Shown: positions 52,330 to 61,365 of the stretch, piece after piece
Numbering within the stretch: position 1 is the stretch's first letter
Layout: every line of letters starts with the position of its first letter
Source of the DNA: CBDCLY01 sp965218715
GTDB taxonomy: Bacteria; Bacteroidota; Bacteroidia; Flavobacteriales_E; Vicingaceae
Reading direction: 5' to 3'
Assembly: GCA_965218715.1 (NCBI GenBank)
Contig: CBDCLY010000012.1
Coordinates: 1-63,892 of the forward strand
Length of the DNA: 63,892 nucleotides
Position numbers and translations under genes: made by a program
The notes under the pieces: model-generated
The model's database searches: none
What the model saw: only the letters and a program-made list of their open reading frames with translations
Told to the model about the DNA's origin: nothing

Positions 52330-54609
52330 TCATTCTCTAGCACCTTTATTGAAGATGATGTATCCAAAATGAATAAGGAAACTTAACTCCACCTCTTCAT
52401 CATCATAATAATTAAAGCTAGTTGCTAAAGGACCTATAGGAGTATGATAAACAGCAGTTAATGAGCCAATGAAATCTCTTTCAGTTACTTCTTTTCCTAA
52501 AATTGCCTTTCTATTAAAAGCTTGACTCAATTCTTCATAAGGTTGAAAAACATAAAATTCTGCCCTAAGATCTATTTTTTCCCTTAAAGGATAAATGATT
52601 TTAGCGCCGCCTCCTAAAAAAGTAAAGGCTCGATACTCCTGTTGAAATATGGTTCTAGATTCTGGGATAGGTTGGTAGGCAGCTGCATTTAATGTAGTTG
52701 CTGTAAAATTATGAAAGAAAGGTTGGTCAGAATAAGTAGCATTCAATGCCAAACCAATTGTTAAAGACTCGTTCTTTAAGAAATATTGCTCAAAATTTAA
52801 TCGAACCAAGGCCCAGTCATGGTCCGACTTAAAAGTTGCTTTGTCAGTAGAGATGGATCCAGGTATGGTTTTTTCTTTCCCTAAAATGTATCGGGTCAAG
52901 AATTCAAATCTCCCTCCTTTAGTTGGATACATTTTCCTGTTTAATGAATTAATCTCATACCTAATGAAGCCAGAATGGCTATTGAAGGTAGTTAAATCGG
53001 CCGTATCTCCTCGATTGAAATCATCGCTTTGGTAATAATTGAAGTCTTGCCAAGCAAAGTTGCCCCCGATACTAATTTTTCCCTTTTTCCGAATAGGGAA
53101 GCCGATAGAAGTCTCAAAATATTCTTCGGAGTTGATGATATATGGAGTGCTTTCGTCATCAATGATGGTGGCTAGGCTATTGAAGTAATCGGTTCGATTC
53201 ACGTTGAATTTTGCAGCGATAAAAAATGGAACTTTAAAAGGAATATCCCACCTAGCACTCGCTTGGGCTGAGGAGTAAAATCCACCGAAATAAATGTTTC
53301 CGTTAAGATTCAATTCCGTGGCACTTAGGTTTTGATAATCCAATTCTATAAAACCGGTACTAAAGGGTTTACTCGAAACTACTCCGCCAAAGGAAACACT
53401 AAAGTCCTTTTCAATTTTTGTGTCTAGTTCTAAATTAAATGACTTCTTTCCTTTTTGGTAAATGGCCCTTGGGTAAAGAGATTTAATTTTAGGATCTGTT
53501 GCTAGTAGATAAAAATGTGGCCTTAATTTCTCTTCAGAAAATTGTTCGTCATTCTTAAAAACCTTCTTTTTAAACAAGCGAACATAATTGGTATGCAAGC
53601 CATTGAACTTAACATCGTCAAATATTAGAGGAGGCAAGCCGCTTTTAAAGACTTGCCTTTTCTGGTTTAAATCTTCTTGACTCCGAATAGCATTTACATT
53701 TTCTTTTATCGAATCCATTAAGTTTTGAGTTGATTCATAACCACGAAGGATGGCTAAACTATTCTTCTCAAAATCAAAGGTTGAAATGTCATCAACCTCT
53801 GAATTTATTATGATTCCTTTGGCACAACTTAAGTTAAAATCGGGTTCTTTAGTTAGCATGAACTTTATTTGGGAAAGCAAATTGTCTACTGTTGGAGGGG
53901 CTGCTTTTGCGGTTACATTACTTGCAATTATAAAATCTGGCTGAAACTCATTGCATAAAATGTCTGCAGGGAAATTATTATAAAGGCCGCCATCAAACAT
54001 GATTTTCCCATCCACCTCAATCGGACTAATGTAAAAAGGGTAAGTCATTGAAGCTCGAATAGCAGAAGGTAATTCCCCATTGTTAAAAACCATTTCCTTT
54101 TGATCGCTGATGTTAGATGCAATGCACCTAAAAGGAACAAAAAGTGAATCAAAATTTCCATTAGACAAAGCACTTGCTCCAGCAAAATAGTTCATTAATC
54201 CATAGTCGACTTGATTGGAAGAAACAAAACTGGTTGGTATACTGGCTTCTAAAGTTGAATCTAAATTGAACTTCCAAGATACCAAAGAAGCATTTTTTTC
54301 CGGCTGCTTAAAATAATAGCTCATATCATGGCCAATTAGACCATTTGAAGCATTGATGAAATCTGGATGTGTAACTATGGCTTCAATCTCAAGTGGACTG
54401 TATCCAGCTGCATATAATCCACCTATGAAAGCTCCAACGGAAGTTCCGGTTATGTAATCGATGGGAATATTATTTTCCTCTATGGCTTTTAAAACGCCTA
54501 CATGAGCCATTCCAGAAGCCCCGCCACCACTTAGTACAAGGCCAATTTTTTGTTGTCCATTTAGGATTAGATGACTTACGAGGAATAAGAGAAGAAGCAG
54601 CTTTTTCAT
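52330..54609 (-). CDS. Patatin-like phospholipase fused to an outer-membrane barrel
   Basis: 759 residues. A signal peptide (to about 18) is followed by a patatin lipase domain: oxyanion loop GGGASG (28-33), nucleophile Ser57 in GTSVG, and Asp206 in DGG. After about residue 320 there is a POTRA-like unit (PPLIFDDVKFNGLHTNYVRL), then a 16-strand-type barrel ending IHFGYIIFNKG, with the RKMYPTKGGRFEFLTRY motif seen in Omp85/BamA barrels. This layout is the type Vd (PlpD-like) arrangement. Predicted lipase A1/A2 activity at the surface; substrate unknown. Confidence 0.88.
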   Translation of the reverse strand: MKKLLLLLFLVSHLILNGQQKIGLVLSGGGASGMAHVGVLKAIEENNIPIDYITGTSVGAFIGGLYAAGYSPLEIEAIVTHPDFINASNGLIGHDMSYYFKQPEKNASLVSWKFNLDSTLEASIPTSFVSSNQVDYGLMNYFAGASALSNGNFDSLFVPFRCIASNISDQKEMVFNNGELPSAIRASMTYPFYISPIEVDGKIMFDGGLYNNFPADILCNEFQPDFIIASNVTAKAAPPTVDNLLSQIKFMLTKEPDFNLSCAKGIIINSEVDDISTFDFEKNSLAILRGYESTQNLMDSIKENVNAIRSQEDLNQKRQVFKSGLPPLIFDDVKFNGLHTNYVRLFKKKVFKNDEQFSEEKLRPHFYLLATDPKIKSLYPRAIYQKGKKSFNLELDTKIEKDFSVSFGGVVSSKPFSTGFIELDYQNLSATELNLNGNIYFGGFYSSAQASARWDIPFKVPFFIAAKFNVNRTDYFNSLATIIDDESTPYIINSEEYFETSIGFPIRKKGKISIGGNFAWQDFNYYQSDDFNRGDTADLTTFNSHSGFIRYEINSLNRKMYPTKGGRFEFLTRYILGKEKTIPGSISTDKATFKSDHDWALVRLNFEQYFLKNESLTIGLALNATYSDQPFFHNFTATTLNAAAYQPIPESRTIFQQEYRAFTFLGGGAKIIYPLREKIDLRAEFYVFQPYEELSQAFNRKAILGKEVTERDFIGSLTAVYHTPIGPLATSFNYYDDEEVELSFLIHFGYIIFNKGARE

Positions 54610-54670
54610 TCTGATTGGCTTAAAGTAAAAATAGAAAATATTGCAGCAGGAAAAATTGAAGAATAATTTT

Positions 54671-55468
54671 TTATTGACAATACTTCGTTAATGTTTTTAA
54701 ATAAGCTAGGATATTGTGTTTCTCCTTTAAAATACGAACCCCGTACCAAGAAAACCATTCGCCGTTTATTAATTCTATATTCGAATCAGGAAAATGATTT
54801 TTTAACTCATCTAGGTGCCTTTCTTTAAAAGGGTAAGGCTCTGAAGAAAAGAGCAGAACATTGGCATCCAATTGCTTTATTTCCGAAATTGAAAGCTCCG
54901 GATATCGTTCAATCTGCATCTCGGCTTTATTTTTCCAGGCTAAGTCTTTTAGAAAATGATTGATATAGCTGTCCTGACCTGCAACCATATATGGATCCTT
55001 CCAAATGAAATACAAATAATTTAGTGTTTTGCATTCTTCTTGAAAGCATTGAATTGTAGCTTTTAATTCATTAATGATTTCTTTGGCCCTTTGTTCTTTA
55101 TTACACAATTGCCCTATCATGCCAAGACTTTTAAAAGAATCGGATACGGTATTGATCTGGCTCAAGAAAACAGGGTAGTGGGCCGACAATTCTTCTATCT
55201 GAGATTGCTCATTTTCTTCTTGATTAGCAATGATAAGATCCGGTTGCAAATCATGAATCTTTTTTAGCTTAACCGTCTTGGTTCCGCCAACTCTATTTTT
55301 CGATTGATGCCATTCTTTTGGATGGACACAAAACTTAGTGATACCAATTACACGGTCTCCTAAGCCAAGTTCACAAAGAAATTCACTTAGGGATGGAACT
55401 AAACAAACGATTCTTTTTGCCTCTTTTTGGTAAGTTGAAACATCAAATGTTTCTTGAGGCAATAGCAT
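54671..55468 (-). CDS. BtuF-like periplasmic-binding protein without signal peptide
   Basis: A 265-residue protein of the helical-backbone metal/cobalamin receptor fold (RIVCLVPSLSEFLCELGLGDRVIG, then LQPDLIIANQEEN and NELKATIQCF). It starts MLLPQETFDVSTY, with no signal peptide or lipobox, so it is predicted to be cytoplasmic, unlike ordinary BtuF. It is the next gene after cbs (3-base gap). It could bind a tetrapyrrole or metal-like ligand in the cytosol, but function is unknown. Confidence 0.8.
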   Translation of the reverse strand: MLLPQETFDVSTYQKEAKRIVCLVPSLSEFLCELGLGDRVIGITKFCVHPKEWHQSKNRVGGTKTVKLKKIHDLQPDLIIANQEENEQSQIEELSAHYPVFLSQINTVSDSFKSLGMIGQLCNKEQRAKEIINELKATIQCFQEECKTLNYLYFIWKDPYMVAGQDSYINHFLKDLAWKNKAEMQIERYPELSISEIKQLDANVLLFSSEPYPFKERHLDELKNHFPDSNIELINGEWFSWYGVRILKEKHNILAYLKTLTKYCQ

Positions 55469-55471
55469 CTT

Positions 55472-56845
55472 TTAGGAAGATTTTGGATTCAATGATTCTA
55501 TTAAATCATGCACGGTAATAATGTGAGTGTCTCCAGCCATATTTTTTACCAAAACAGCAGGATTTTCTTTATTAATGATTTTTGCCAACTCTTCCAAGGA
55601 GCAATTGGCATCAACAAATTCATAGGCCTTTCCCATTATGCTTTTAACAGCTTGGTTTTTTAATTCTGGGTCAATCACCATTTTTGCATATAAATCACCA
55701 CTATCCAAAGAGCCAACAAATTCATTGCCTTCAACAACGGGAACCTGAGAAATGTTGAATTGAGTCATTCTATTCAGCACCTCAGATAAAATATCATCAG
55801 GCTGGGCGGTAATCAATTTCTTTTCACCATGGTTTTTAGCCAAAGAGATGGCATTGATTTTATCGGCTTCCATAAAGCCACGGTCTTTTACCCAATCGTC
55901 GTTAAACATTTTCCCAACGTATCGGCTACCATGATCATGAAATATTACTACTACTACATCATCCTCTGTCAACTGATCTTTAAGCTGCATTAAACCAGCT
56001 ACAGCAGATCCAGCTGAGTTGCCAATGAAGAATCCCTCTTCTCTGGCCAATCTCCTAGTCATGATTACACCGTCTTTATCAGTTACCTTCTCAAAGTGGT
56101 CAATTAAACTAAAGTCTACATTTTCTGGAAGAATGTCTTCTCCAATTCCTTCTGTGATGTATGAATAAATTTCTTTTTCGTCAAACTCACCTGTTTCGTG
56201 GTATTTTTTAAATACCGAACCGTAAGTGTCTATTCCCCAAATTTTAATGTTTGGGTTTTGCTCTTTCAAATATTTTGAGGTCCCTGAAATGGTTCCACCT
56301 GTGCCAACACCAACAACAAGGTGGGTGATTTTACCTTCCGTTTGTTTCCAAATTTCTGGCCCTGTAGATTCATAATGAGCGGTTCTATTGGATAAGTTAT
56401 CGTATTGGTTGGGATAATATGAATTTGGAATTTCTTCATTCAATCGCTTAGCAATAGAATAGTAGGATCTAGGATCATCTGATTCAACATTGGTTGGACA
56501 AACAATTACTTCTGCTCCCATTGCTCTTAAAATGTCCATTTTTTCTTTGGACTGCTTATCAGCAAGTGTGCAAATTAGCTTATACCCTTTAACGATTGCT
56601 GCTAAGGCCAAACCCATTCCAGTATTCCCAGAGGTGCCTTCTATGATTGTTCCACCAGGTTTGAGGTGTCCTGCTTTCTCAGCATCTTCAACCATTTTAA
56701 CCGCCATACGGTCTTTGATAGAGTGTCCTGGATTAAAGGTTTCCATTTTTGCAAGAACCAATGCTGGGATGTCAGCGGTTATTTTATTGAACTTTACTAA
56801 AGGCGTATTGCCAATTGTGTCTAGAATGTTTTCGTAATACTGCAT
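55472..56845 (-). CDS. cbs: Cystathionine beta-synthase (PLP domain plus CBS pair)
   Basis: Makes cystathionine from homocysteine and serine with PLP. A 457-residue protein: the PLP lysine is Lys44 in NPGHSIKDRMAVK, with EGTSGNTGMGLALAA and GVGTGGTISGTSKYL as substrate and phosphate loops, and FFIGNSAGSAVAGL. C-terminal tandem CBS domains start about residue 335. The pair of CBS domains distinguishes it from cysteine synthase. It has its own promoter and precedes the BtuF-like gene. Confidence 0.92.
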   Translation of the reverse strand: MQYYENILDTIGNTPLVKFNKITADIPALVLAKMETFNPGHSIKDRMAVKMVEDAEKAGHLKPGGTIIEGTSGNTGMGLALAAIVKGYKLICTLADKQSKEKMDILRAMGAEVIVCPTNVESDDPRSYYSIAKRLNEEIPNSYYPNQYDNLSNRTAHYESTGPEIWKQTEGKITHLVVGVGTGGTISGTSKYLKEQNPNIKIWGIDTYGSVFKKYHETGEFDEKEIYSYITEGIGEDILPENVDFSLIDHFEKVTDKDGVIMTRRLAREEGFFIGNSAGSAVAGLMQLKDQLTEDDVVVVIFHDHGSRYVGKMFNDDWVKDRGFMEADKINAISLAKNHGEKKLITAQPDDILSEVLNRMTQFNISQVPVVEGNEFVGSLDSGDLYAKMVIDPELKNQAVKSIMGKAYEFVDANCSLEELAKIINKENPAVLVKNMAGDTHIITVHDLIESLNPKSS

Positions 56846-56863
56846 GCGATAAATTTAGCTTTG

Positions 56864-56898
56864 CAAACTTAACTAAAGACTAGGTCTTTTAGTATCAA
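56864..56898 (-). promoter_or_regulatory. cbs promoter with palindrome in the spacer
   Basis: On the minus strand TAAGTTTG (56864-56871) is the -7 element and TTG (56896-56898) a possible -33. Between them lies the near-palindrome AAAGAC-TAG-GTCTTT (56875-56889), a place where a repressor would block polymerase. Confidence 0.5.
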
Positions 56899-56913
56899 TT
56901 TCTTGAAATATGC

Positions 56914-58146
56914 TTAATCAAATCGGATTGACTTACTCGGTTCAATTTTCGCGATCAAATTGGAAGGAATAATTAACATGATTAAGCAACAAATTAAAGT
57001 TCCCAAATTGAGCATCAATAATTTTCCAATATTCAATTTTATGGGCACTTGATCAATGAAATAAGCTTCTTGTGGCAAGCTTAACCATCCAAATTGCTCT
57101 TGTAATAAGGCCAAACCTAATCCTAAAACATTCCCTAAAAACAACCCTATTATTATGATGTAGGTTGCCTGGTACATGAATAAACTTCGGATGCTTTTGT
57201 TTTTGGCCCCTAAAGATTTTAGCACTCCTATCATTTGCGTGCGCTCTAAAATTAAAATGAGCAATGCGGATATGACATCAATACCACAAACTAAAATCAA
57301 CAGACTAATAATAACTACAACGTTTACATCCTGCAATTCTAGCCAATTGAAGATGTCTATTCTAGCTTCTTTAATGCTTGTTGAGCTTAAATCGTAATCA
57401 ATTTCTTCATAGATGGTTTGATCCAATTCGTCTAAACGGTTAAAATCTTCTAATAATACTTCCACACCTCCCACTTGGCTGCTTTCCCATTTGTTTAGCT
57501 TTTGTATGTGTTTGATATCGATCATGGCAATTTGATCATCCATTTCCCCCAAGCCAGTATGGTAGATTCCAGTAATCTTTAATTTTCTGAGTCGTGGTGG
57601 GTCTTGAACAAAATAAACCAAAAGCTCATCATTAAGTTGAAGCTCTAATGAGGATGCCATGCTGCTTGAAATTAGAATGCCATTGGATTTTGATTCATCA
57701 ACAATGTCCAAAGCTTTTCCTTCTTTGATATATTCACTGAAAAAATTCCAATCAAAATCAGATCCAATGCCCTTAAGAATGACCCCTAAATTATTTTTAT
57801 CCGTTTTAAGTATGGCAGGTTTATTGGCATATACTTGAACATGTTTAATGCCGTCTATGGATTGTATGTTTTTGAAAAATTCTCTGTTTACACTAAGGGG
57901 CTTGTTTTCTATCTGACCCTGACCATCAAATTTTGTAATTTGTATGTGCGAACCAAAACCAACAACTTTTTTTTGAATTTCTTCCTGAAAACCATCAACA
58001 ATAGCCATGGATAATGTCATCATTGCAATTCCAAGACTTATGGCTATGATGGAAATTCGTATTATTGGCTTTGAAAAGTTATTCTCTTTACCACGAATAA
58101 TGGTTTTAGCTAAAAAGAATTCAAATCCGAATAAAGGTTTTCCCAT
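56914..58146 (-). CDS. LolE/MacB-type ABC transporter permease
   Basis: About 410 residues with the FtsX/LolC-LolE layout: an N-terminal TM helix (FSKPIIRISIIAISLGIAMM), a large periplasmic domain, and three C-terminal TM helices (VVIISLLILVCGIDVISALL and others). In gram-negatives LolCE moves lipoproteins from inner to outer membrane; no ATPase gene is adjacent, so the partner must be elsewhere. The start at 58146 is one base from the divergent namZ start. Confidence 0.85.
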   Translation of the reverse strand: MGKPLFGFEFFLAKTIIRGKENNFSKPIIRISIIAISLGIAMMTLSMAIVDGFQEEIQKKVVGFGSHIQITKFDGQGQIENKPLSVNREFFKNIQSIDGIKHVQVYANKPAILKTDKNNLGVILKGIGSDFDWNFFSEYIKEGKALDIVDESKSNGILISSSMASSLELQLNDELLVYFVQDPPRLRKLKITGIYHTGLGEMDDQIAMIDIKHIQKLNKWESSQVGGVEVLLEDFNRLDELDQTIYEEIDYDLSSTSIKEARIDIFNWLELQDVNVVVIISLLILVCGIDVISALLILILERTQMIGVLKSLGAKNKSIRSLFMYQATYIIIIGLFLGNVLGLGLALLQEQFGWLSLPQEAYFIDQVPIKLNIGKLLMLNLGTLICCLIMLIIPSNLIAKIEPSKSIRFD

Positions 58147-58147
58147 A

Positions 58148-59368
58148 ATGACTAACAAAAGTAGTCAAATGAGATTGCTCCCCTTGTCTGTTTTTTTTCA
58201 ATTTTTCGCCCTTTGTCTTCTCCTTGTTTCTTCTTCTGCTTGTGCTCAAAGAACAGAAAATGTTAGTGTCCAAGATGGTGAAATTGTTTTAGGGATAGAA
58301 CAGATGGAAAAATATACTCCACTTTTAAAAGGGAAAAAAGTGGGTCTGGTGGCCAACCATAGTTCTAAAATTGGATCCATGCATTTATTGGATACTCTTT
58401 TATCTATTGGGCTTGATGTGCAAAAAGTATTTAGTCCAGAACATGGTTTTAGAGGTGACGCGGATGCTGGTGAAAAGGTTGACAATCAAACTGATCCTAA
58501 AAGTGGAATTGGCATTGTCTCTTTGTATGGTTCCAATAAAAAACCTAGTCAAGAACAATTGTCTGGCCTAGACATTTTGGTTTTCGACATGCAAGATGTT
58601 GGTGTTCGTTTCTATACCTATATTTCCACACTTCATTATGTAATGGAGGCAGCTGCTGAGAAAGAAATTCCTGTTTTATTGCTTGATCGTCCTAACCCTA
58701 ATGGGCATTATGTTGATGGACCCGTTTTGCAAAAAGGCTTTGAATCATTTGTGGGAATGCATACTATTCCTATTGTTCATGGAATGACACTTGGAGAATA
58801 TGCGCAAATGATCAATGGTGAAGGGTGGTTGTCTGGTAGTCTAACTTGCGAACTCATTGTGGTGAAGTGCATAAACTATTCGCATGAAAAGACCTTTGAC
58901 GTGAAGATTCCGCCTTCTCCTAACCTACCAAATATGAATTCAATCTATTGGTATCCATCGATCTGTCTCTTCGAGGGGACAAGCATTAGCGTAGGGCGTG
59001 GGACTCAGCTTCCTTTCCAAATGATAGGTCATCCTAGTTTAGAGAAGTACAAAAAGACCTTTTCGCCTCGATCTATGAAAGGAGCAAAACGACCAAAATT
59101 AATGGGCAAAGCTTGTTTTGGGATTGAGTTGGAAAAGTTTAATGCTAGTCGGCCAACAGAATTGGATCTCACATTTCTAAAAAAATTTTACGATGAATAT
59201 CCAGTTAAAACCAAGTATTTCAATGCCTTCTTTAATAAACTGGCTGGGAATGATGTGTTGAAAAAACAAATCATTCAAGGAATGCCAATTGAAGATATTC
59301 GTGAATCTTGGCAAAAGGAGTTGAACCTGTTTAAAGAAACAAGAAGGAAATATTTATTATACGATTAA
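58148..59368 (+). CDS. namZ: Exo-beta-N-acetylmuramidase NamZ (DUF1343)
   Basis: About 406 residues from ATG 58148 (or 58169). It has a signal peptide with a possible lipobox (LLLVSSSAC). DUF1343 is the NamZ family, which removes MurNAc from muropeptide glycan ends in peptidoglycan recycling; recognised by KVGLVANHSSKIGS, the conserved FSPEHGFRGDADAG, DIQDVGVRFYTY-like (here FDMQDVGVRFYTYIS) and LDRPNPNGHYVDGP. A third in-frame start at 58007 lies inside the opposite gene and is not used. Confidence 0.9.
   Translation: MTNKSSQMRLLPLSVFFQFFALCLLLVSSSACAQRTENVSVQDGEIVLGIEQMEKYTPLLKGKKVGLVANHSSKIGSMHLLDTLLSIGLDVQKVFSPEHGFRGDADAGEKVDNQTDPKSGIGIVSLYGSNKKPSQEQLSGLDILVFDMQDVGVRFYTYISTLHYVMEAAAEKEIPVLLLDRPNPNGHYVDGPVLQKGFESFVGMHTIPIVHGMTLGEYAQMINGEGWLSGSLTCELIVVKCINYSHEKTFDVKIPPSPNLPNMNSIYWYPSICLFEGTSISVGRGTQLPFQMIGHPSLEKYKKTFSPRSMKGAKRPKLMGKACFGIELEKFNASRPTELDLTFLKKFYDEYPVKTKYFNAFFNKLAGNDVLKKQIIQGMPIEDIRESWQKELNLFKETRRKYLLYD
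58156..58163 (-). promoter_or_regulatory. -7 element for the LolE-type gene
   Basis: On the minus strand TACTTTTG matches TAnnTTTG exactly, 9 bases before the start at 58146. It lies inside the divergent namZ coding start region. Confidence 0.45.
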
Positions 59369-59372
59369 ATAA

Positions 59373-60097
59373 CTAATAGGCTGTAATGTCGCCAGATCCA
59401 TTGGCTGTGCTAGACACCTTTGCAGGATTTCCTTTATAACTAATGTCTCCACTGCCATTGACTTTTTGCATTAATGGATTTGTTAGTGCTTATTTTTACA
59501 TCTCCACTTCCATTTACTTTTACCTCTGAATTCTCTGCGCTTAATTCAAAAGCAGTGTAATCTCCCGATCCATTGATAGAGACCATTTGGTCTTTGGTTG
59601 AACCGCTCAATTTTATATCCCCTGAACCATGAATGGAAGCATTTAGTTGATCAACAACTAGACTTAAAGACATGTCGCCTGATCCTTTAATTTTTAATTC
59701 TAATTTATCTGTTTGAATTTTACTTTTTCCAATAATGTCTCCAGATCCTGCAACAGCTAATGACTTTATCTCTGGAACAGTTACATAGAACTTAACCCCT
59801 TTTTTAGTTTTCAAACACTTTTCAAATTTTATAGACCACTTGTTTTCTTTTACATCAGTTTCTAGTATTTCAATAATGTTTGGAGTAGTTTCAATCTCTA
59901 TTTTTTTGACTTTCGCCCATTTTTAGGTAGACTGTAGAAGATCCATTCAATTGCAATTGATTGAAATCGGCAATTTTTAATTCTTTCCGAATGATTTCAC
60001 CTTCTTCCTCAACACAGTCGCCCCAAGGTGCATAACTAGAAAAGGCATAGAATAAAAAGCAAATGGCGATGATAATGAATAAGGGAAATCTTCTCAT
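59373..60097 (-). CDS. DUF2807 (head GIN domain) beta-helix protein, frameshifted
   Basis: Repaired length about 240 residues. A signal-like N terminus (MRRFPLFIIIAICFLFYAF) and then seven beta-helix coils each with a GSGD turn (GSGDI, GSGDM, GSGDY and so on). Function of DUF2807 is unknown; it is often called adhesin-like. The frame breaks twice: at the T7 run 59901-59907 (drop one) and at the T5 run 59463-59467 (drop one), giving ESQKIEIETTPN and NAKVNGSGDISYK. Ends about 5 bases before the convergent namZ gene. Confidence 0.85.
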
Positions 60098-60102
60098 GGT
60101 TT

Positions 60103-60633
60103 TTAGTTTAAGGCAAGGTGTAATTTAAACAATAGGGCTTCTGGTTTTGAAAATCGACCACTTTCTTGAACAAAGCGAAGAATTTCTGCTGAGATAATTG
60201 GGTCGAGATTTAATGGATTGAATTCACTAATGTGTTTAATGATGAAGGCTTTGTCTTCATCTAAATGTTTACTATAGCCCAAGTAATAAGGAATTTGATG
60301 CTCAACGGCTAAACGCATAAAACGAACTTCCACATTATTGGGTTCCATGGAAACGGCTTTATCCATGGTCTTTTCACTTTTGTTCAGATAGTTAATCCTT
60401 TTGAATAAATTCCAAGTTGTTTTGGTCATGATTGCTTCCAAAGCACTTTGGTAAGCCAACATTTTTGCACTTGGATTTTCTTGCATTAAGAACTGTTCAT
60501 AAACAGTAGGGGCTAAGGAGGCATCCTTTAGAGCTGTGAAGTACTGAGCCCTCAATTCTTTGAGGTCAGAACCTCCAAAAGTCAAGGTGCTACTTAGGAA
60601 AAAAAGAAGGCCAATTAGCACTGTTCTTTTCAT
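60103..60633 (-). CDS. Secreted protein of unknown function in the two-component operon
   Basis: A 176-residue protein with a signal peptide (to about LTFGG) and an all-alpha body (ELRAQYFTALKDASLAPTVY, AKMLAYQSALEAIMTK, then TMDKAVSMEPNNVEVRFMRL). It seems a conserved Bacteroidota family with no known role. It sits between the response regulator and the DUF2807 gene, 5 bases from the latter. Confidence 0.65.
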   Translation of the reverse strand: MKRTVLIGLLFFLSSTLTFGGSDLKELRAQYFTALKDASLAPTVYEQFLMQENPSAKMLAYQSALEAIMTKTTWNLFKRINYLNKSEKTMDKAVSMEPNNVEVRFMRLAVEHQIPYYLGYSKHLDEDKAFIIKHISEFNPLNLDPIISAEILRFVQESGRFSKPEALLFKLHLALN

Positions 60634-60669
60634 TCCTCAAAGATGCGAATTAATTTGAGAATGGAATCA

Positions 60670-61362
60670 TTATGAGCAATTCAACTGAAAGCCATCTCCA
60701 TGGATATTAACGATGGAAACGCATTCGTCCTCCTTTAGATATTTTCTCAACTTGGCCACATATACATCCATGCTTCGTGCAGTGAAGTAATTATCGTCTC
60801 CCCAGATTTCGTTTAAGGCTTGGCTTCTTTTTAAAACTAAATTCTTGTTTTTGCATAAAGCCAGAAGCAATGCTGATTCTTTTGGAGAAAGGGTATGAGA
60901 GTATTGCTGATTGCTCAATACTCTGCTACTGACCTTAAAATTAAACTTACCGATTGTATAGTTTGATTGTTCCTGCTCTATGCTTGTTATTTTGCTTCTT
61001 TCAAGCAATACACGAATTTTTTCTAACAATATATCTGAATCAAATGGCTTTGTCAGGTAATCGTCTGCTCCCAGCTTAAAGCCCTTCAATACATCTTCCT
61101 TTAGACTTTTTGCCGTTAAGAAAATGATGGGAATGCTTGAGTTACTAGATCGAATGTTTTGAGCCAATTGAAAGCCATCCATATTGGGCATCATTACATC
61201 AAAAATGCACAAGTGAAATTCTTTCTGCTGAAACCTAGCATATGCCATTGCTCCATCTTTGCACCAATCCACTTCATAATTGGCCAATTTTAAATAGCTG
61301 CAGAGTACACTTCCAAAATTGGGCTCATCTTCTGCCAAAAGAATATGTGTTTTTTCTTTCAT
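60670..61362 (-). CDS. OmpR-family response regulator
   Basis: A 230-residue DNA-binding regulator. Receiver domain with acidic pocket Glu11/Asp12, phosphoacceptor Asp55 (IFDVMMP), Thr83 and Lys105, and a C-terminal winged helix (from about residue 130; LSPKESALLLALCKNKNLVL, then RSMDVYVAKLRKYLKED). It starts 4 bases after the kinase stop, so it pairs with it. Confidence 0.93.
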   Translation of the reverse strand: MKEKTHILLAEDEPNFGSVLCSYLKLANYEVDWCKDGAMAYARFQQKEFHLCIFDVMMPNMDGFQLAQNIRSSNSSIPIIFLTAKSLKEDVLKGFKLGADDYLTKPFDSDILLEKIRVLLERSKITSIEQEQSNYTIGKFNFKVSSRVLSNQQYSHTLSPKESALLLALCKNKNLVLKRSQALNEIWGDDNYFTARSMDVYVAKLRKYLKEDECVSIVNIHGDGFQLNCS

Positions 61363-61365
61363 TGC

